A DNA stretch of 64,000 nt from positions 1-64,000 of the forward strand of contig JABVXV010000111.1 of NCBI GenBank assembly GCA_013365325.1, read 5' to 3'. This DNA comes from Dipetalonema caudispina. Its lineage: Eukaryota > Nematoda > Chromadorea > Rhabditida > Onchocercidae. The position numbers and the translations under genes are program-made. How positions within the stretch are numbered: the stretch's first letter is position 1; every line of letters begins with the position of its first letter. Below are positions 11,831 to 24,871 of this stretch, piece by piece. The notes under the pieces were generated by a model, which was given only the letters and a program-made list of their open reading frames with translations, did not search any database and had not been told where the DNA came from.

Positions 11831-14800
11831 CATGCCAATCATTTAGGTCACTACTCCCTAAGCAATCCATTATCCGACCATTCTACACATTCATCATCAT
11901 CATCGCCATCATAAACAACAGTGCTACAAAATGTTACACTTTGCAGCAACAGTACAACAAGTTACGGTAATTCATTTCAACTACATGAATCGAGGATCGG
12001 GAAGGTATCCTTATTGAAAATTCAATATGTTCTTTATAAGGTCATCTAATTCTGGGGCAAATTAGCGATGAATTTCAAATTCGAAGACTTAGTAAAATCG
12101 GAACTCATAAAATAATTACTAAATTTACTGAAATTCATAACTAATAAAAAAGGCTGCGAAATTCTAGAAACATGAAACAGATTTAAAGGCGAATAAGATA
12201 ATATATTTGAAGAATTATCAAGTGATGCAGTGCAATGGACTATTGTATAAACTGGGAGGAAAAACACTGTTTTATGATAGCAACATTAACGACCATTATT
12301 TGGCAAATTTATACTTGTTCGTCTTTGACAGCGATCGGTTGACAACCAGGACTTGTTTGCCTATCGGCCTTTTTGGCAACCTGTCTGTCCGCCAGTTGTC
12401 ATATCAACTTTTTGAAAGAGAAAAAAAAAACAAAAAAAAAAACAAAAAAAAAAAACACATACACACAACCAATAAATTATTCATCGATATAAAAGACCTC
12501 GTATGGAAAAAATATTTACCATTAACCTTTCTGTAAGTATTATTTTCTTTCTCAGACTTACAACAATCTTTTTGATTTGAAGATAAAAATCGAATAAATT
12601 GAAATAGCATTTTTTTTATGCCGAGATTTATTTGCATATCTTATTTATGCCCTAAGAAGTGTGCATTATCCTTGTTTGATACTTGAATGTTGGAGTAACT
12701 TATCAATCCCTTGCATACAATAAGCATTTTAAAAGAATAATTGAAGAAATGGTGCAAATTAGTCCTAGCGCTATCTGATTTAACAACGTGAAAAGATTAA
12801 AATGAAACACTGGATGTGTTTAAAAACGAAACCATGTGCATCCATGTTATTCCATCAGCTAGCAAAATGCTTATTTCACTTATCATTGCTTCTTCTTCTT
12901 TATTAATAAACCTATACTTTTTTATCCTTCCTCTTTTCCTCATATTTTGAATCTTTTTTCTCAATATTTTCTCCTTTTGCTTGTTTGTTTTTGCAGCTTT
13001 TCATTTAGAAAAAAAAAAAGATCTTATGAGCTAGTTACGTATATTACATTTTACCAGTTCATGTGACTGTACTCAACTAGCTTCCTAAAATCGATCGAAA
13101 CTAAGTATGACCAGAAAATTCATGGATTTTCTGCAAAACTTACCACAAGCTATAAGTCCAATTATTGGTCAGTATACTTGCTGCTTATGTCTCATCGATG
13201 GCTTACTTTATCTCACAATATTACAACTTATTCCCACTGTTCTGAGTGGTTACTTTATAAGATTCCACTACAAAAAACGTATGATTATATTCAAAAGTGA
13301 CATATATAAGAGTTTTAGGTCAATGAAGATGTGCTTTATTCATTTTTCTCTCATTTTTAACTTATTTTTATTTTTTAACAGTAAGAAAATGAAAATAAAA
13401 ATATGTTGAGTTTTGATAACGAAAAAAATTTATTAAGTTACAGCAATAGGTAATGTGAAAAAAACTATCGTAACTGCAGCGTTGTGTCAGGTAAAAGGCG
13501 AAAAGCCGATCAAGTGTAATTGATTAGTGGTAAGCTGGGACTCGATATGCAGCATATCTCAATATGGGAGAATGAGAGTGAGATGAATTCAAAGTGGTTG
13601 AAGTAAATAATCAATGGAGTTAAGTAAAAAAGGAACTTTAGGTTGGTGAATGAAATCGAAGTAATCTTCAAACTTTTCAAGCAACCCACTAGCTTAGAAA
13701 GTTAGTCTCTCAAACTCCCTATTTCATTTTCAATAATACGAACTTGAAACTTCGGAAGTGAAGTAAAATGTTTCATAATGACAGCAGAATCTAAAATGAC
13801 ACAGCAAAGAGATGAAGTGTAGCAGCGCTAGAGTAGATTCAGGAACATCAATGTAACATGCAACAAATGAATGCATATTGGCGGATATTTGGAGGAGAGA
13901 AGTGGGAGGGTGTATATAATAATTAAAAGGATAGGAGGAGGGATGTTTAGATGAAGTGAAGGGGTGACATAAACGCAATGACAAGTGATATATATAAGTC
14001 TTTTGACAGGGTCCCATCCGAACCAATCACTCGCACATCAAACCCGAATTCTCAAAGATGAAAAAGAGAAAAACCCTTAAGAAGGAGCCGACACCAATCA
14101 TCATTATGTTGTACTATTGATGAGACAGCAAGAAGGGAGAGGTGCGGGGGATTAGATCATATCCATATTATATACACATCCATGTCACCCCCGTCAAATA
14201 CATATACCACCCCTCATTCCAATTTTATTGTTTCCATTCCTATTTACCGCACTTTTAATCAAAACCAATTCGTCCCTAGAGCTTCTGCAAAAGGTAACTT
14301 TGCTAGTTTTACAAGCTAGAATTTTTTTAATCATATTTTTTACTTTTCCGAAAGTAACTGAAGATTTGAGTCAAATTATAACTCGATCTTTCGTACCTCT
14401 TGAAGAAAGGGATTATCGAAGGAATCCTCTCATCCCAATAACTAATCTATTCTGTTTTGCTGCCTTTGTTGCTATCAGGAAAAGCAAATGAAATTATTTC
14501 ACTTGAATTCGGCTGCATTTATTTGTTCTTACCTAGAAGTGAACATCGTCATGTGTGCTCAGTTTTGTGCTATGAATGCAATAATTAAAATAGATCGAAA
14601 TTGAAGAAAATATGTTAAATACCGCTTTGATTTTCAGTGCGATCATGCGATTAGAAATTATCGCACAGCCAATATTATTCAGTGTTTTTTGTTTATTTGA
14701 AAGAAGGTTATTTGTATCATTTTGGGGCAGTTGGAAGACAAATGGAGGAGAGGTGCGCGGAAGAGGGAGGTAAAGAGGAGGGATGAAGAGGAGGATATGG

Positions 14801-17800
14801 TGGGGGCGGCTTGAGGAGGAGAAAAATTAGGCACCACTTTGATGAATTGGAGGATAAAAGGAGGGAGAGGAGAGCAGTACATTCCACAATCCATATTCTG
14901 ATACTGAAGCTAGGTTGGGTGGAGGACCTGTGGATCTGGGGCTAATTCAGGGAGAAAAAAATAAGAAGCAGTTATAGGCATTTGGGTTTCTGGATTTTGG
15001 GGTTTGAATTGATGAAGAGGTTTAAAATGAAAAAGTAGATAAATCTCATCTGTTATGAAAGCCGAAACAACACTGAGAGAGACATAAGACAGAGACAAAG
15101 CAGTTGGTATGATTGATTCGAAGAGAGCGTTTGATTGAGAGCTGTTCATTTTTCAAAAACAAGAGCTCTCAGGGAAAGAAAAAATGATAAACGGGCGTCA
15201 ACCCCTCCTTTTTTCACGGGCAAAATATATTGGGTAGGAAGGGGGAACGAGGATTGACGCTGCTGCTTGCTGGAAGTTATTTGTAAGCCGACAGAATGGA
15301 ACCATTCATCAAGCGCATCCTGAATTATTGCCTTTCCGCTTTCTACCACATCTTCCCTTTAACCTCCCCCCACCTCCCCAAGCACTCTTCCCGTTTCCCT
15401 TTGGCAACTACTAATCGTCGAGAGTCGTCTCAGCTTACATGTGGGTTGAACAAATTTAAACTGCTTGACGGTAGAATAGTTATTGGTTGCACGCTGAATA
15501 GAAGAAACACAAGTCTGACAAATTTCGATGTTAACTGAAGCCCTAAAAGCATGCTTCCGCTATCCTTTCCTACCCCTTCTGAACTCATTTTTCAAAAAAA
15601 AAAAGAAAGAAATATTTCTATGCAAAGCATGTTGCTTTATGAGCACGAAAATTTGTGATTGTTCAGTTTTTTCATCATCACTATTTAACCGGAAATAATA
15701 ACCATATACATAAATATCCAGTCATTTATACCATTATCTTTACCTTCTAATCGACAATTCACTTACTATAATATATTATCCACCTTCTGTATATCAGTGA
15801 GTGAAATTTCAAATATGAAAAGCACAAGAAATTCTCTGAATAATATTAACATTTTAGGCGCATATAAATTATTTAAAAGTTAGTAAGCTTGCAAAGTTAG
15901 ATTGAAAATGTCATGAAAAGATTTACAAAAACAAAAGGATTGGAGATTTTGGTTAAGGTAAAAGCACCTTTCTTCGATGATGTATTGTTAATAGAATGCT
16001 GTTTGGGAAGCAATCGAGGAATTCACATCCATAATTTTCACCTCATGACATTTTGCCCATATATCCATCAAACAGGATAATATCTTAATATGACATGAGT
16101 GGCGGATTACAGGATGATGCCGACCACTTGTTCAATTAGCAAATAGGAGGTCACATCTGCTGATGAGAAGATCTACAAACTTGTACCACCGATTTTTTCT
16201 TTTTTTTTTTGTGCTTAGTTGATATTTGTGCAAGATTATTCGAAAGCTACAATAGCTTAACTTTAACGTTCCTTCAAAAATTCTTTTTATTCATCTAAAG
16301 TACGGTGAATTTCCTAACTGCAAAATCACTGCTGCTTTTGATTGAATCCTCCTCTCTTGAAAATCATTAAAATCAGCTCTTTTAAAATTAGGGTCACTAA
16401 AAGTGTAAGACTTTGTTAAAGCCTTCATTAAAAGAACTTTTGGGAACTACAAAAAAATGAATCTAAGAAACTCATATCTTTTTAAGTGGCTTGTCTAACA
16501 GGCAAAAAATATATCCCCCTATTGAATAAATTTGAACATGCGATCATTAACGGGAGTGCTGACAATCGAACCTATAATCAGTTGAAAAATTCAAAAAATT
16601 AAATCAAAGCAAACCAAAACTGTATTCGAATTTATGTGAAGCAATTAAATCAGCATTACGATACGGTGAATTCTATGAAATATTGAAAAATAGTTTCTGG
16701 AACAAATTTACTCGTTGGGAAAAGCGATGAAAGACAAAATAGATCTAAGCACTTGCAGGTGCGAGATAGTTACCCCCCATTGTTTCGCCCTTATTATCTG
16801 CAATTTTATTGAGGATTTGTTTGCTGATGAAAGTCATCAAACAACTTAGAGAAAGTCCCTATAAAGAGTGTTTTAAGTATGATGGCCATTTACTGCATTT
16901 ATATATGCTTTGAATGAAACTTCACATAGTTCACTTATTAATCTGAAACGGATATGGCATTTTGATCGTTGTATAAAAGCTTCGAGGTAATTATAGCATA
17001 AACTGCTAGAGGATACTAACAGTTTTCGTGGTTCTTCTTGTGTATACAGTTAAAATACCTACTTAATTCTGAACAGATCTCATCCAACAATTCTACTGAA
17101 ATGTTGAATTTGATCATTATATGCAAGAATTCTACAAAAATCCCAGCTGCTCTCATCCATCTCGTATGGGAATAGTTGGGCAATGTGGAAATACAGCAGG
17201 AAACATTTCCATAAGACAAGCAGACTTAGAGGACATCAGTAAATTTCGGTGGATTAAATTTAAAGATTTCGATCACACCAGCCTAACAACAGGAAGAATT
17301 CAGTGGAACGATTTAACGGCTGGTATCATCTTGGAAAGGGAACGTAAGCTGTATTCTGCTTGCAGTCATGCTATCACTAAGATACGCGTAACCAATAGCT
17401 ACTCCATTTTTTGGTATTTTTAATTGCAAGATGTTGTTAAAAAAAATCAAGAACATCGAAATTCCTTTACTCAAAACGCCAAGTCCTGATAAAAGAATAA
17501 CGACATCATAGGCCTTTTTAGAAAAGTGACGCAAGGCCACATTTAGTTTGCTCGTATGCTGATAGTATGAAACAGGCATCATGACCATGAAATTCTTTTG
17601 TGAAATCATGAAAACTTTTCAAAAGGTGAAAATTGAAAAATAGTATGTTTCACTTCTCCACCAACCTCAACCTACTGTCGGTAAACTGGCTGGCAGGAAA
17701 GAGGGTGTTGGCTTAATGTAACTAAATGATTCATTGATAGGGATGTGAAAGGGTTGAGAAAAGTTTACTTGTAAAAGTAGCGCATGTGGAGTAGGCACTG

Positions 17801-20800
17801 CAGAAGGCGTAGCAACTATTTTGCGAATGCAGTTATAGTGATAACGAGTCTCATCGATCATCATCAAAATGATCATTATAATCACTGGTCATCAATCATA
17901 TGCAAATACATTTTCTTGTACTACGTCCCTTTTTTAATGTCCTCAAGACGCTCAATTCTTCTTCACTCCCGTTTTCCCCTCTTTCTTATCTGTATTACAT
18001 CCTTATTCTATTATCAAAGTTTGCTCTCTCTCATAACCACTTTGACCATTATCAATATAATATATATACACTGTAATATGAATCGCATTCACATAAATAT
18101 ACAACCTTTCAGTTTTATGTCTTTCAGCAATTTGTTCACTTTTATTTTCCCCATCAAACAATTCTTTTCTTCCAATGTAAATGACTTTATAATGACCCTT
18201 CCCGAATTATATTTTCAATCCTTTATTCCAGCCAATCACATCTCAGGTACTCGGGATTGCGGTGCTTTTTTCGAGATCCTGAGAATTCCCGAACACAATG
18301 GAACATTCGTTTGAAACGATAGAAATACAAATGATAGTTGTAGGGATTAGGCCAAATATAAGAGTGATAAGACTGATTATCAAACAGCTTATTGAGGAAA
18401 TGTTCAAATACATATCATTGTTTAAAACAGCAATGTAGGGGATTTTCCTGGATCCATTCTCTTTTGTCTTGCATTATTCCAAATACATTGGTTAAAATGC
18501 TGGGTAATTTAATCTCCTTGATAATAGTTCATAAATCTCACGGGTCATCGATGTCTCATGCTGTTTTTAAACAAGTCTTATTTCTTTTGAAAGCCTTGCC
18601 GAAATTTTTGAATGAAGAGCACTTGGAACTGCAGGTCACCATTCATTTTTCGAAGTAAACAGTGTATGGAAGTTGGAATTGAATATCTTCTGGACTGGTG
18701 ACTAACATAAAGTTCAAAAATGCTGCACGCGACAAGTCGTAAAGACGGACGGATAATGTTGCACAATGGTGGATATAGGAGATGGAAGAAGATGAGAGAT
18801 TATAATGATGATGTGAGTAGCGATGACAAATGTGTTATTTGTGGATGATTGGCAGGGATTAATTCAGGGAAGTATAGCAAAGGATTGAGGTGGAAACGGC
18901 TAAGCAAAGTACTATTATGATGGCTAAGCCGACCAGCGGCTTTTTAAAAAACACAGACTTTGTAAGGCGATTAGCTATTCCGGATAAGCTGATATGTGCA
19001 CTGTTTCAGAAAAGACAATTTAAATCATTGCGGAAATGTTGAACGAAAGGGAAGAAGAAAGAGGGAGCGAGTAATTAAGAATTTGAACATAAGCAGTTCT
19101 CTATTACTTAATTATTTTGACGCTTAGAATCAAAAAAGACAATAAGTTCATCTGTACTGTGAATCTCAAAATCTTTTGGAATAGTTTTGATAATTTTATG
19201 GAATCATTTCCACTTAAGTAATTAAAAATCGTGGGATGTTTTTTTTCATTAAGAAGTTTCTAAAGAAAAATAATTTATTTAATATAATAATTCCGACGGA
19301 CGATGTATTATGCCTCGCGGCGCTGATGAGATATATTGCATGAACTTTTAATAAGTACAGGTAGTTTATTTCTTGGATTCCAATTTACTCTTTACTGAAA
19401 CATGTTTGAAGAATTGAAAAGAATCTATTATTTAATATGAATTTGAAAACGAAGCTTTAATTCTAATTTCATTACTTGGAAATAATGCCTTAAGGAATAA
19501 TGCATTCAGTGATCTAATTTAAACAGTTCGATCAGTCTTATCTTAATTAGCACAAAAGAGCGAAAGATTTATAAACACAATAACATAATCGGGAAGCTTA
19601 ATAAATGCAAAATAAGCTGTCATGAAATTTTAATATGCATTAAATCCACTGATCTTGAAATTAGATCAAGTGTTCACCTTCAAAATAACAAAGAAAGGTA
19701 TTCGCTGATTTCAGCAGAAGGTTCCCGTCTATATGAGTTGATATATGCAAAGCACTTGAAGAAGGGCTGCTTTAGCATGTTGTTTTGAGCAGTTCTCTGA
19801 GGTAGAAAAGTCCAAAAGTGGAGGATAAGAATAACCCATGCTAGCACTTCTTGTTATCATCAGGCTGCTTTCACCGCGAAAGAGGATCCTTAATTTCCAT
19901 TCGGTTTCTAAGAGCCTTTTCAACACCTTTTACCAATCCTTTCAATAGCTTCTTACCATAAGTACCATCAGTAGACATTTGGTTGCATCACTTTTTCAAT
20001 GCACAATAATAGATAATTAAATTGTATGGGTTGAGTTTGAAGTTTCAAGAAACCGGGCATGTTGTTTAATGACACTGAAGTATTGCTTCTAGCATTGAAC
20101 GAGCCTACGCCATTTTTAATGTCTCCAATAATGTTGACATCGTGATATTTTGCCCCTTAAATTAGCTTATATGAACAGCTGATTTCTAAGCCTGAATTTA
20201 AATTGTTCAAAAAATCAAGTTGGTGGGATTTCACTTAAAGTTATGAAGTTGAAAAGGAAAGGAAGGAATGGAGAGCAATTCAAAAAATATACTGATGCGA
20301 CATTCATGATGCTACTACCCGATTAACTACATTTATGCCCAAAAAATGGAATTTGAATTCATGAAAATCGACAAATTTGGGAACATGAGATTGAGAGAAT
20401 CTAATTTAAATTGCTTGAAAATAGAAATTATTCGAAAATTTTTGTAAATTACGTAATGTTTACATACTGCTGTCATTGTTTGCCTTTTTATGTCTTTAAA
20501 AATTGAGTACAGATTTTTTAGAAAAGAAAAAAAACGCTATTTTTGGAAAAGGATGTATACGAAAGACAAATTAGAAGAAAGCGACAAGAAACTGATGAAA
20601 AAAGGAGTAGATAGACGTTCAATATAAACAAAGGTATTTAAGATTAATAGTTTTTCTTATTACAAATACAAATTTCCATGAACTGAGAATGAGGTTATTC
20701 TCTGATCAGCAGAAGGAAAGAAGAATGGGACAGTGAAGGAGAATGGTTTTAAGGTTGAATACTGTTAACACTAAAACAACGTAGTTAATATTTGCATCAA

Positions 20801-23800
20801 ATACCCGTCTTTCATGAACATTCATTAGGATGTATCGGAAATTTTACAAATTTTCCACCAAAAGTACAGATTTCATGAAATGTGATCTAGTTTCTAACTC
20901 ATTTCGTAATTTTCGATAATGAGATCATCAGTCTCATGTAAATTACAAAACAATTATAAACGCAAATTGTGCTTATTATAATTAGTACTGAGCAACGCGG
21001 AGATCGCTTTAATGTCCAGTTGACTTCATGAATTATCAAATAAAAAAAGTAAACAATCTTGCTTACTTCCCATTCTTTCTGTTCTCTCAAGTCTCAAAAG
21101 AATCTATTCGATAATTAAATAGTTGCACCATTCTATTTTACTGTGGTTAAAAGTTAAGATATAGCGTTTGCCAGAAGTGGCGATGGAAGTTACACATACT
21201 TTCGTTGTTAACGTAGGATTGTAGACAGGATTTCAAAAATTACTTCAAGTACCTTCTCGGATCCGGCAAGTGGAATTCGCCGCATCGCACACAACGATTG
21301 TACATCGTAACAGTTCGTAATGAGCAAATTTATAAGAAAAGTGGTTTTAAATGAAAGAGAAGCAGATATGAAGTGATAGGTCTAGCAGGAAGTATTTATC
21401 ATAACTTCAGCATCACTGGCATTAAGTACCAGTGCAGGTAAAAGAGAAAAGGGAGAAGAAGAGGATTTTGGAGGATGGGGTCATAAAGTTCGAAGATGTA
21501 TCTTGCATTTTGCTGCCAACTAATTCAACAACAGAGGCATTTATGACGGAGAGGTATTCGGACAAGGGGGTGGGGGGCATCATTGTAAGCGTAGCGGCCG
21601 CTCTTTGATATTACATCAACACAAAACGCTCGTAAATTGTCCCACCAAAACCCTTTTTTAACGTTTATGTTTCTTTTTATTAGATGTGAGATTATGGTAT
21701 TTTGCGGACCCTTTGCCCCTTTTACCTCCGTTCCATCTCACCACCAGTCTTCCAACCATACTCATTGCCCTACCTTTATTGGCCAAGTGATTTCTTCTTT
21801 TGTATACAGAAATGCTTGAGTTCATTTGTTAGTTCAAAAATAGGAAAAAGAAAGCCGAATATAGCCGAAAAGGTACATGAATGATTTGAGTTGCTTAGAT
21901 CAATCTTCAATAAATAATACAAAGAACAGAAAACGTAGCGCAGAGGCTACAACATTACATCACAAGAAATTTGCAGCAGAAGTTAAATGGTTAAATAATG
22001 GATTTCAGTATTTTTAAACTGAATTGCTTTAATAGCGAGCCACTACATGAAAGAAAGGGCACTGCCACAAAGGTGTTCATTATTTCACTGAAAATTTATT
22101 AAATCGACTTTTCTGGGCAATGTTACAAATGCAAAACTACAAAGACTGTCATGGAGTCTAATCATGAAATTACATAAACTTTCTGTATTTGAAAAGTTTT
22201 TTCCACTAATAGAACAATAGACAGTTATACTCATATAAGCAATTTCGTTTCTACAATAATAGAAGAGATTGGTCTGTATTTTAGTAACAATAAATTATTC
22301 ACCAAGTTTATCAAACTAATTAGGTTTAGATTGTTTTTCCAACTGACCCGTAAAACATTTTAAAATCCCTGTGTAACAACTTTTTTTGATGAATAATGAG
22401 GTGGGACATATTCGACAAATAGTTTCGATTCGGACTGTATCAATGAATTAGATTCGTCAATCGGGAGACCATTTTCTGTTAATCACTTGTTGATATTGAA
22501 TTTCAGTTCAATTAGTAAATATATGGACAATGTTTTGTAACTAAGGTTTTTAAAGTTTATCTTAAAAACAAAATTAATGTATGGCTAAAATTTGCGAATT
22601 ATGTCAAGCAATAATTTTGAAGTAAAATCAAAAAGTCTCTCTGAATTATGCATTTGAAAAAAGAACAGGAAAACGTTGCTATATAATTTAATTTTCAAAT
22701 TAACTGAAATTAAAGCTCACCATACTATACTATAGTCAATCGTGTTTTATAATTACTTCATAATCTCTGCAAAGTGTTATTACGGTGCTTTTCCTTCAAG
22801 ATAAGGCTTATCTGAAAGGAAAATGATGGCATTCTGTGTTCGACGGACGATTTAATTAAAAGGAATGAATGAAGCACTGGAAGTCAGGGTACCGTGGTGC
22901 TTTTGATTTCAACTAATGATTGATATCTTGTTAATGAAAAGCTATGTGCACGAACAAATAAATGAAGCTCTCATTTTGGGGATTTCATTCAGGAAGTCAA
23001 CATAGACTAACAACAATTGCTAGATTTTGAGAAATTAGTGACAAACGTATCCAATTAATACTCCTTTTTTTTTCCTTTGTAAAAACTACTTTTTCCTATA
23101 AAAACTTTGATTTTCAGTGAGAAACGAATTCCGCACTGCTGAAATGTATATCGTTGCCAGTTATCGCTTGTTGACTGTATATAAATAAATTCTACAAGTA
23201 AATTATTCATACTATGCTTTCCTACAAATCAGTTGAAAGATATTAGCTTACGTTGTCCACGAAAAAATCTGTTGAGATAAGAACTAGCTGTCAAAGATTT
23301 TGAAAGGTTTAGTAAAAGGCAGAAACAATCAAAATGATTCCATACTCTTGCATTAAAGTGATCAGGACTTTTTAAGTTTGTAGAAAAAAATTATTGTCGG
23401 CACCTAGAGCAAAAATTAAGCATTCATTCTAAGCATGAAAAAACGTTGATGGAAAGTGAAAATGTAGGAAATTCCATTCAGTAAAAAAAAGTAACGATCC
23501 ATTCATTCTTTCTTTTAAAAGAGAATGGCTGCTTCACTTGTTCCGCCACATATTTTATATATTATATTATCCTTATGTACAATTTCCCGGGATCTTTTTC
23601 AGGAAATCAGTTCTAATTTTTTTCCGGCAATCACGGTTAAATCATTTGAGCAGCGCCTTTTTGCCCCTGAAGTAATGTCCCAAAAAATCAATAACCCAAT
23701 CCACGAGGTAGTGGTGAAATGCGTGCTTGCTTTTTAATATTGGTAAAACTTAAGCACTTCTGAAACACAAGAGTTTTTAAAACATGACCATTCTTCGTAT

Positions 23801-24595
23801 TGATTCATTATAGAAACTGTCCCGGATTCACTCGGTGAGTTATACCAGACTAACATTCTGCATTTTTTGATTCTTTCAAGTAACTGACCCATTTCTTCAA
23901 ATAACCCTTTCAGAATGTTCCGCTCGATCAGCGATGATATCAACCAGTTGTTGTGAAAATGGTTGCTGATTTGATCAATGAGTGATGCATATAAACCACA
24001 CAGCGAAATCGCTGGACCGAATAGGATATTCATCAATAATGTAAGATGACAGATGAAAAGTTGAATTTGTTGCAGAAACGGAGAAGGAGAAGAAAAATGG
24101 CGTTGAACAAGGCGTAAAAGAGCACTGAGTAGCCTTGTAATCATAATCACCGTTATCGTCACATTATCATTATCGTTATAACTGGCATAATCATTGCTGT
24201 AATCGCTCTTCCACTTACTGCAGTTAAAATCGTGTTCAATGGCGATAGGACTTTCGTTGAACAGAGGGGAAGAGGAATGAAATGGGTTTGGTGATGGATG
24301 TTAAACTATTATAAAGTGACATATTCGAATGTTTGGAAATGAAGAGTAAGTTTAGCAGATGGACATTTGAATGGTGTTGGGGTGGCTTCTCTTGCCGCAA
24401 AACCAGAAGCGAATCGTCAGTTAGCTGATGCTTATTGGAGATGACAGGATGGTCGCTCATTTGATTAAGCTAAAATTGATCATCGGGTTGCTGATTTATG
24501 ACTAAATTGATAAATTTAATCTTCCGAATCTCACTTCTGTTTCTTTTTTTCCACTTCCCTTTTCCTTACTCCCAAAGTAATTGCAGAATTCCTTC
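11831..24595. other. Gene desert, about 12.8 kb
   Basis: No exon chain can be supported. Several open frames exceed 90 codons (for example 17784-18314 + and 23734-24162 -), but they are AT- or pyrimidine-driven, lack family similarity and have no consistent splice partners. Poly(A) runs interrupted by C occur at 12421-12455. No tRNA, rRNA or transposon ends were recognised by eye. Confidence 0.45.
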
Positions 24596-24599
24596 TTAC

Positions 24600-24862
24600 A
24601 AAATCTGCAATGTACTATAACAGTGGTGCAGCCACTCCAAATCGCTGTAGTTATGATTCATTCTGATAGGTGCATTTTTTGTCCCATCCAAATGCAACTT
24701 TACTTTAATCACCCTTGAATTAATGAGTAAAGCAATATATGCATCAGTGCGACCGCGTCGACGATATATATCGTAATTTGAAGTGCTATGGCGCAGCTGC
24801 CATTTCTTTACTCCGCAGATGATGATAGAGAGATAAGATAAAAATAATAAGAAAAGTCGAAT
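24600..24862 (-). other. Exon-like segment, weakly laminin-G-like
   Basis: On the minus strand a 263-base open segment is bordered by an acceptor (TTGATTCAG) at 24863 and a strong donor (TT|GTAAGA) at 24599. The frame begins with a hydrophobic stretch. It then reads DAYIALLINSRVIKVKLHL followed by a DLEW-HH-like end, reminiscent of the strand order in laminin-G/concanavalin-like domains. No ATG and no partner exons were identified nearby, so this may be an isolated exon of an undetected gene, a relic, or chance. The laminin-G suggestion is weak. Confidence 0.22.
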
Positions 24863-24871
24863 CTGAATCAA

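Noticed and set aside
17784..18314. 176-codon plus-strand open frame
   Set aside because: Very rich in Ile, Phe, Ser and Leu from pyrimidine-rich DNA, with no family likeness and no splice-leader-type acceptor directly before the ATG.
23734..24162. 142-codon minus-strand open frame
   Set aside because: Composition follows AT-rich repeats such as the ATTATC-like run at its start; no recognisable domain and no partner exons.
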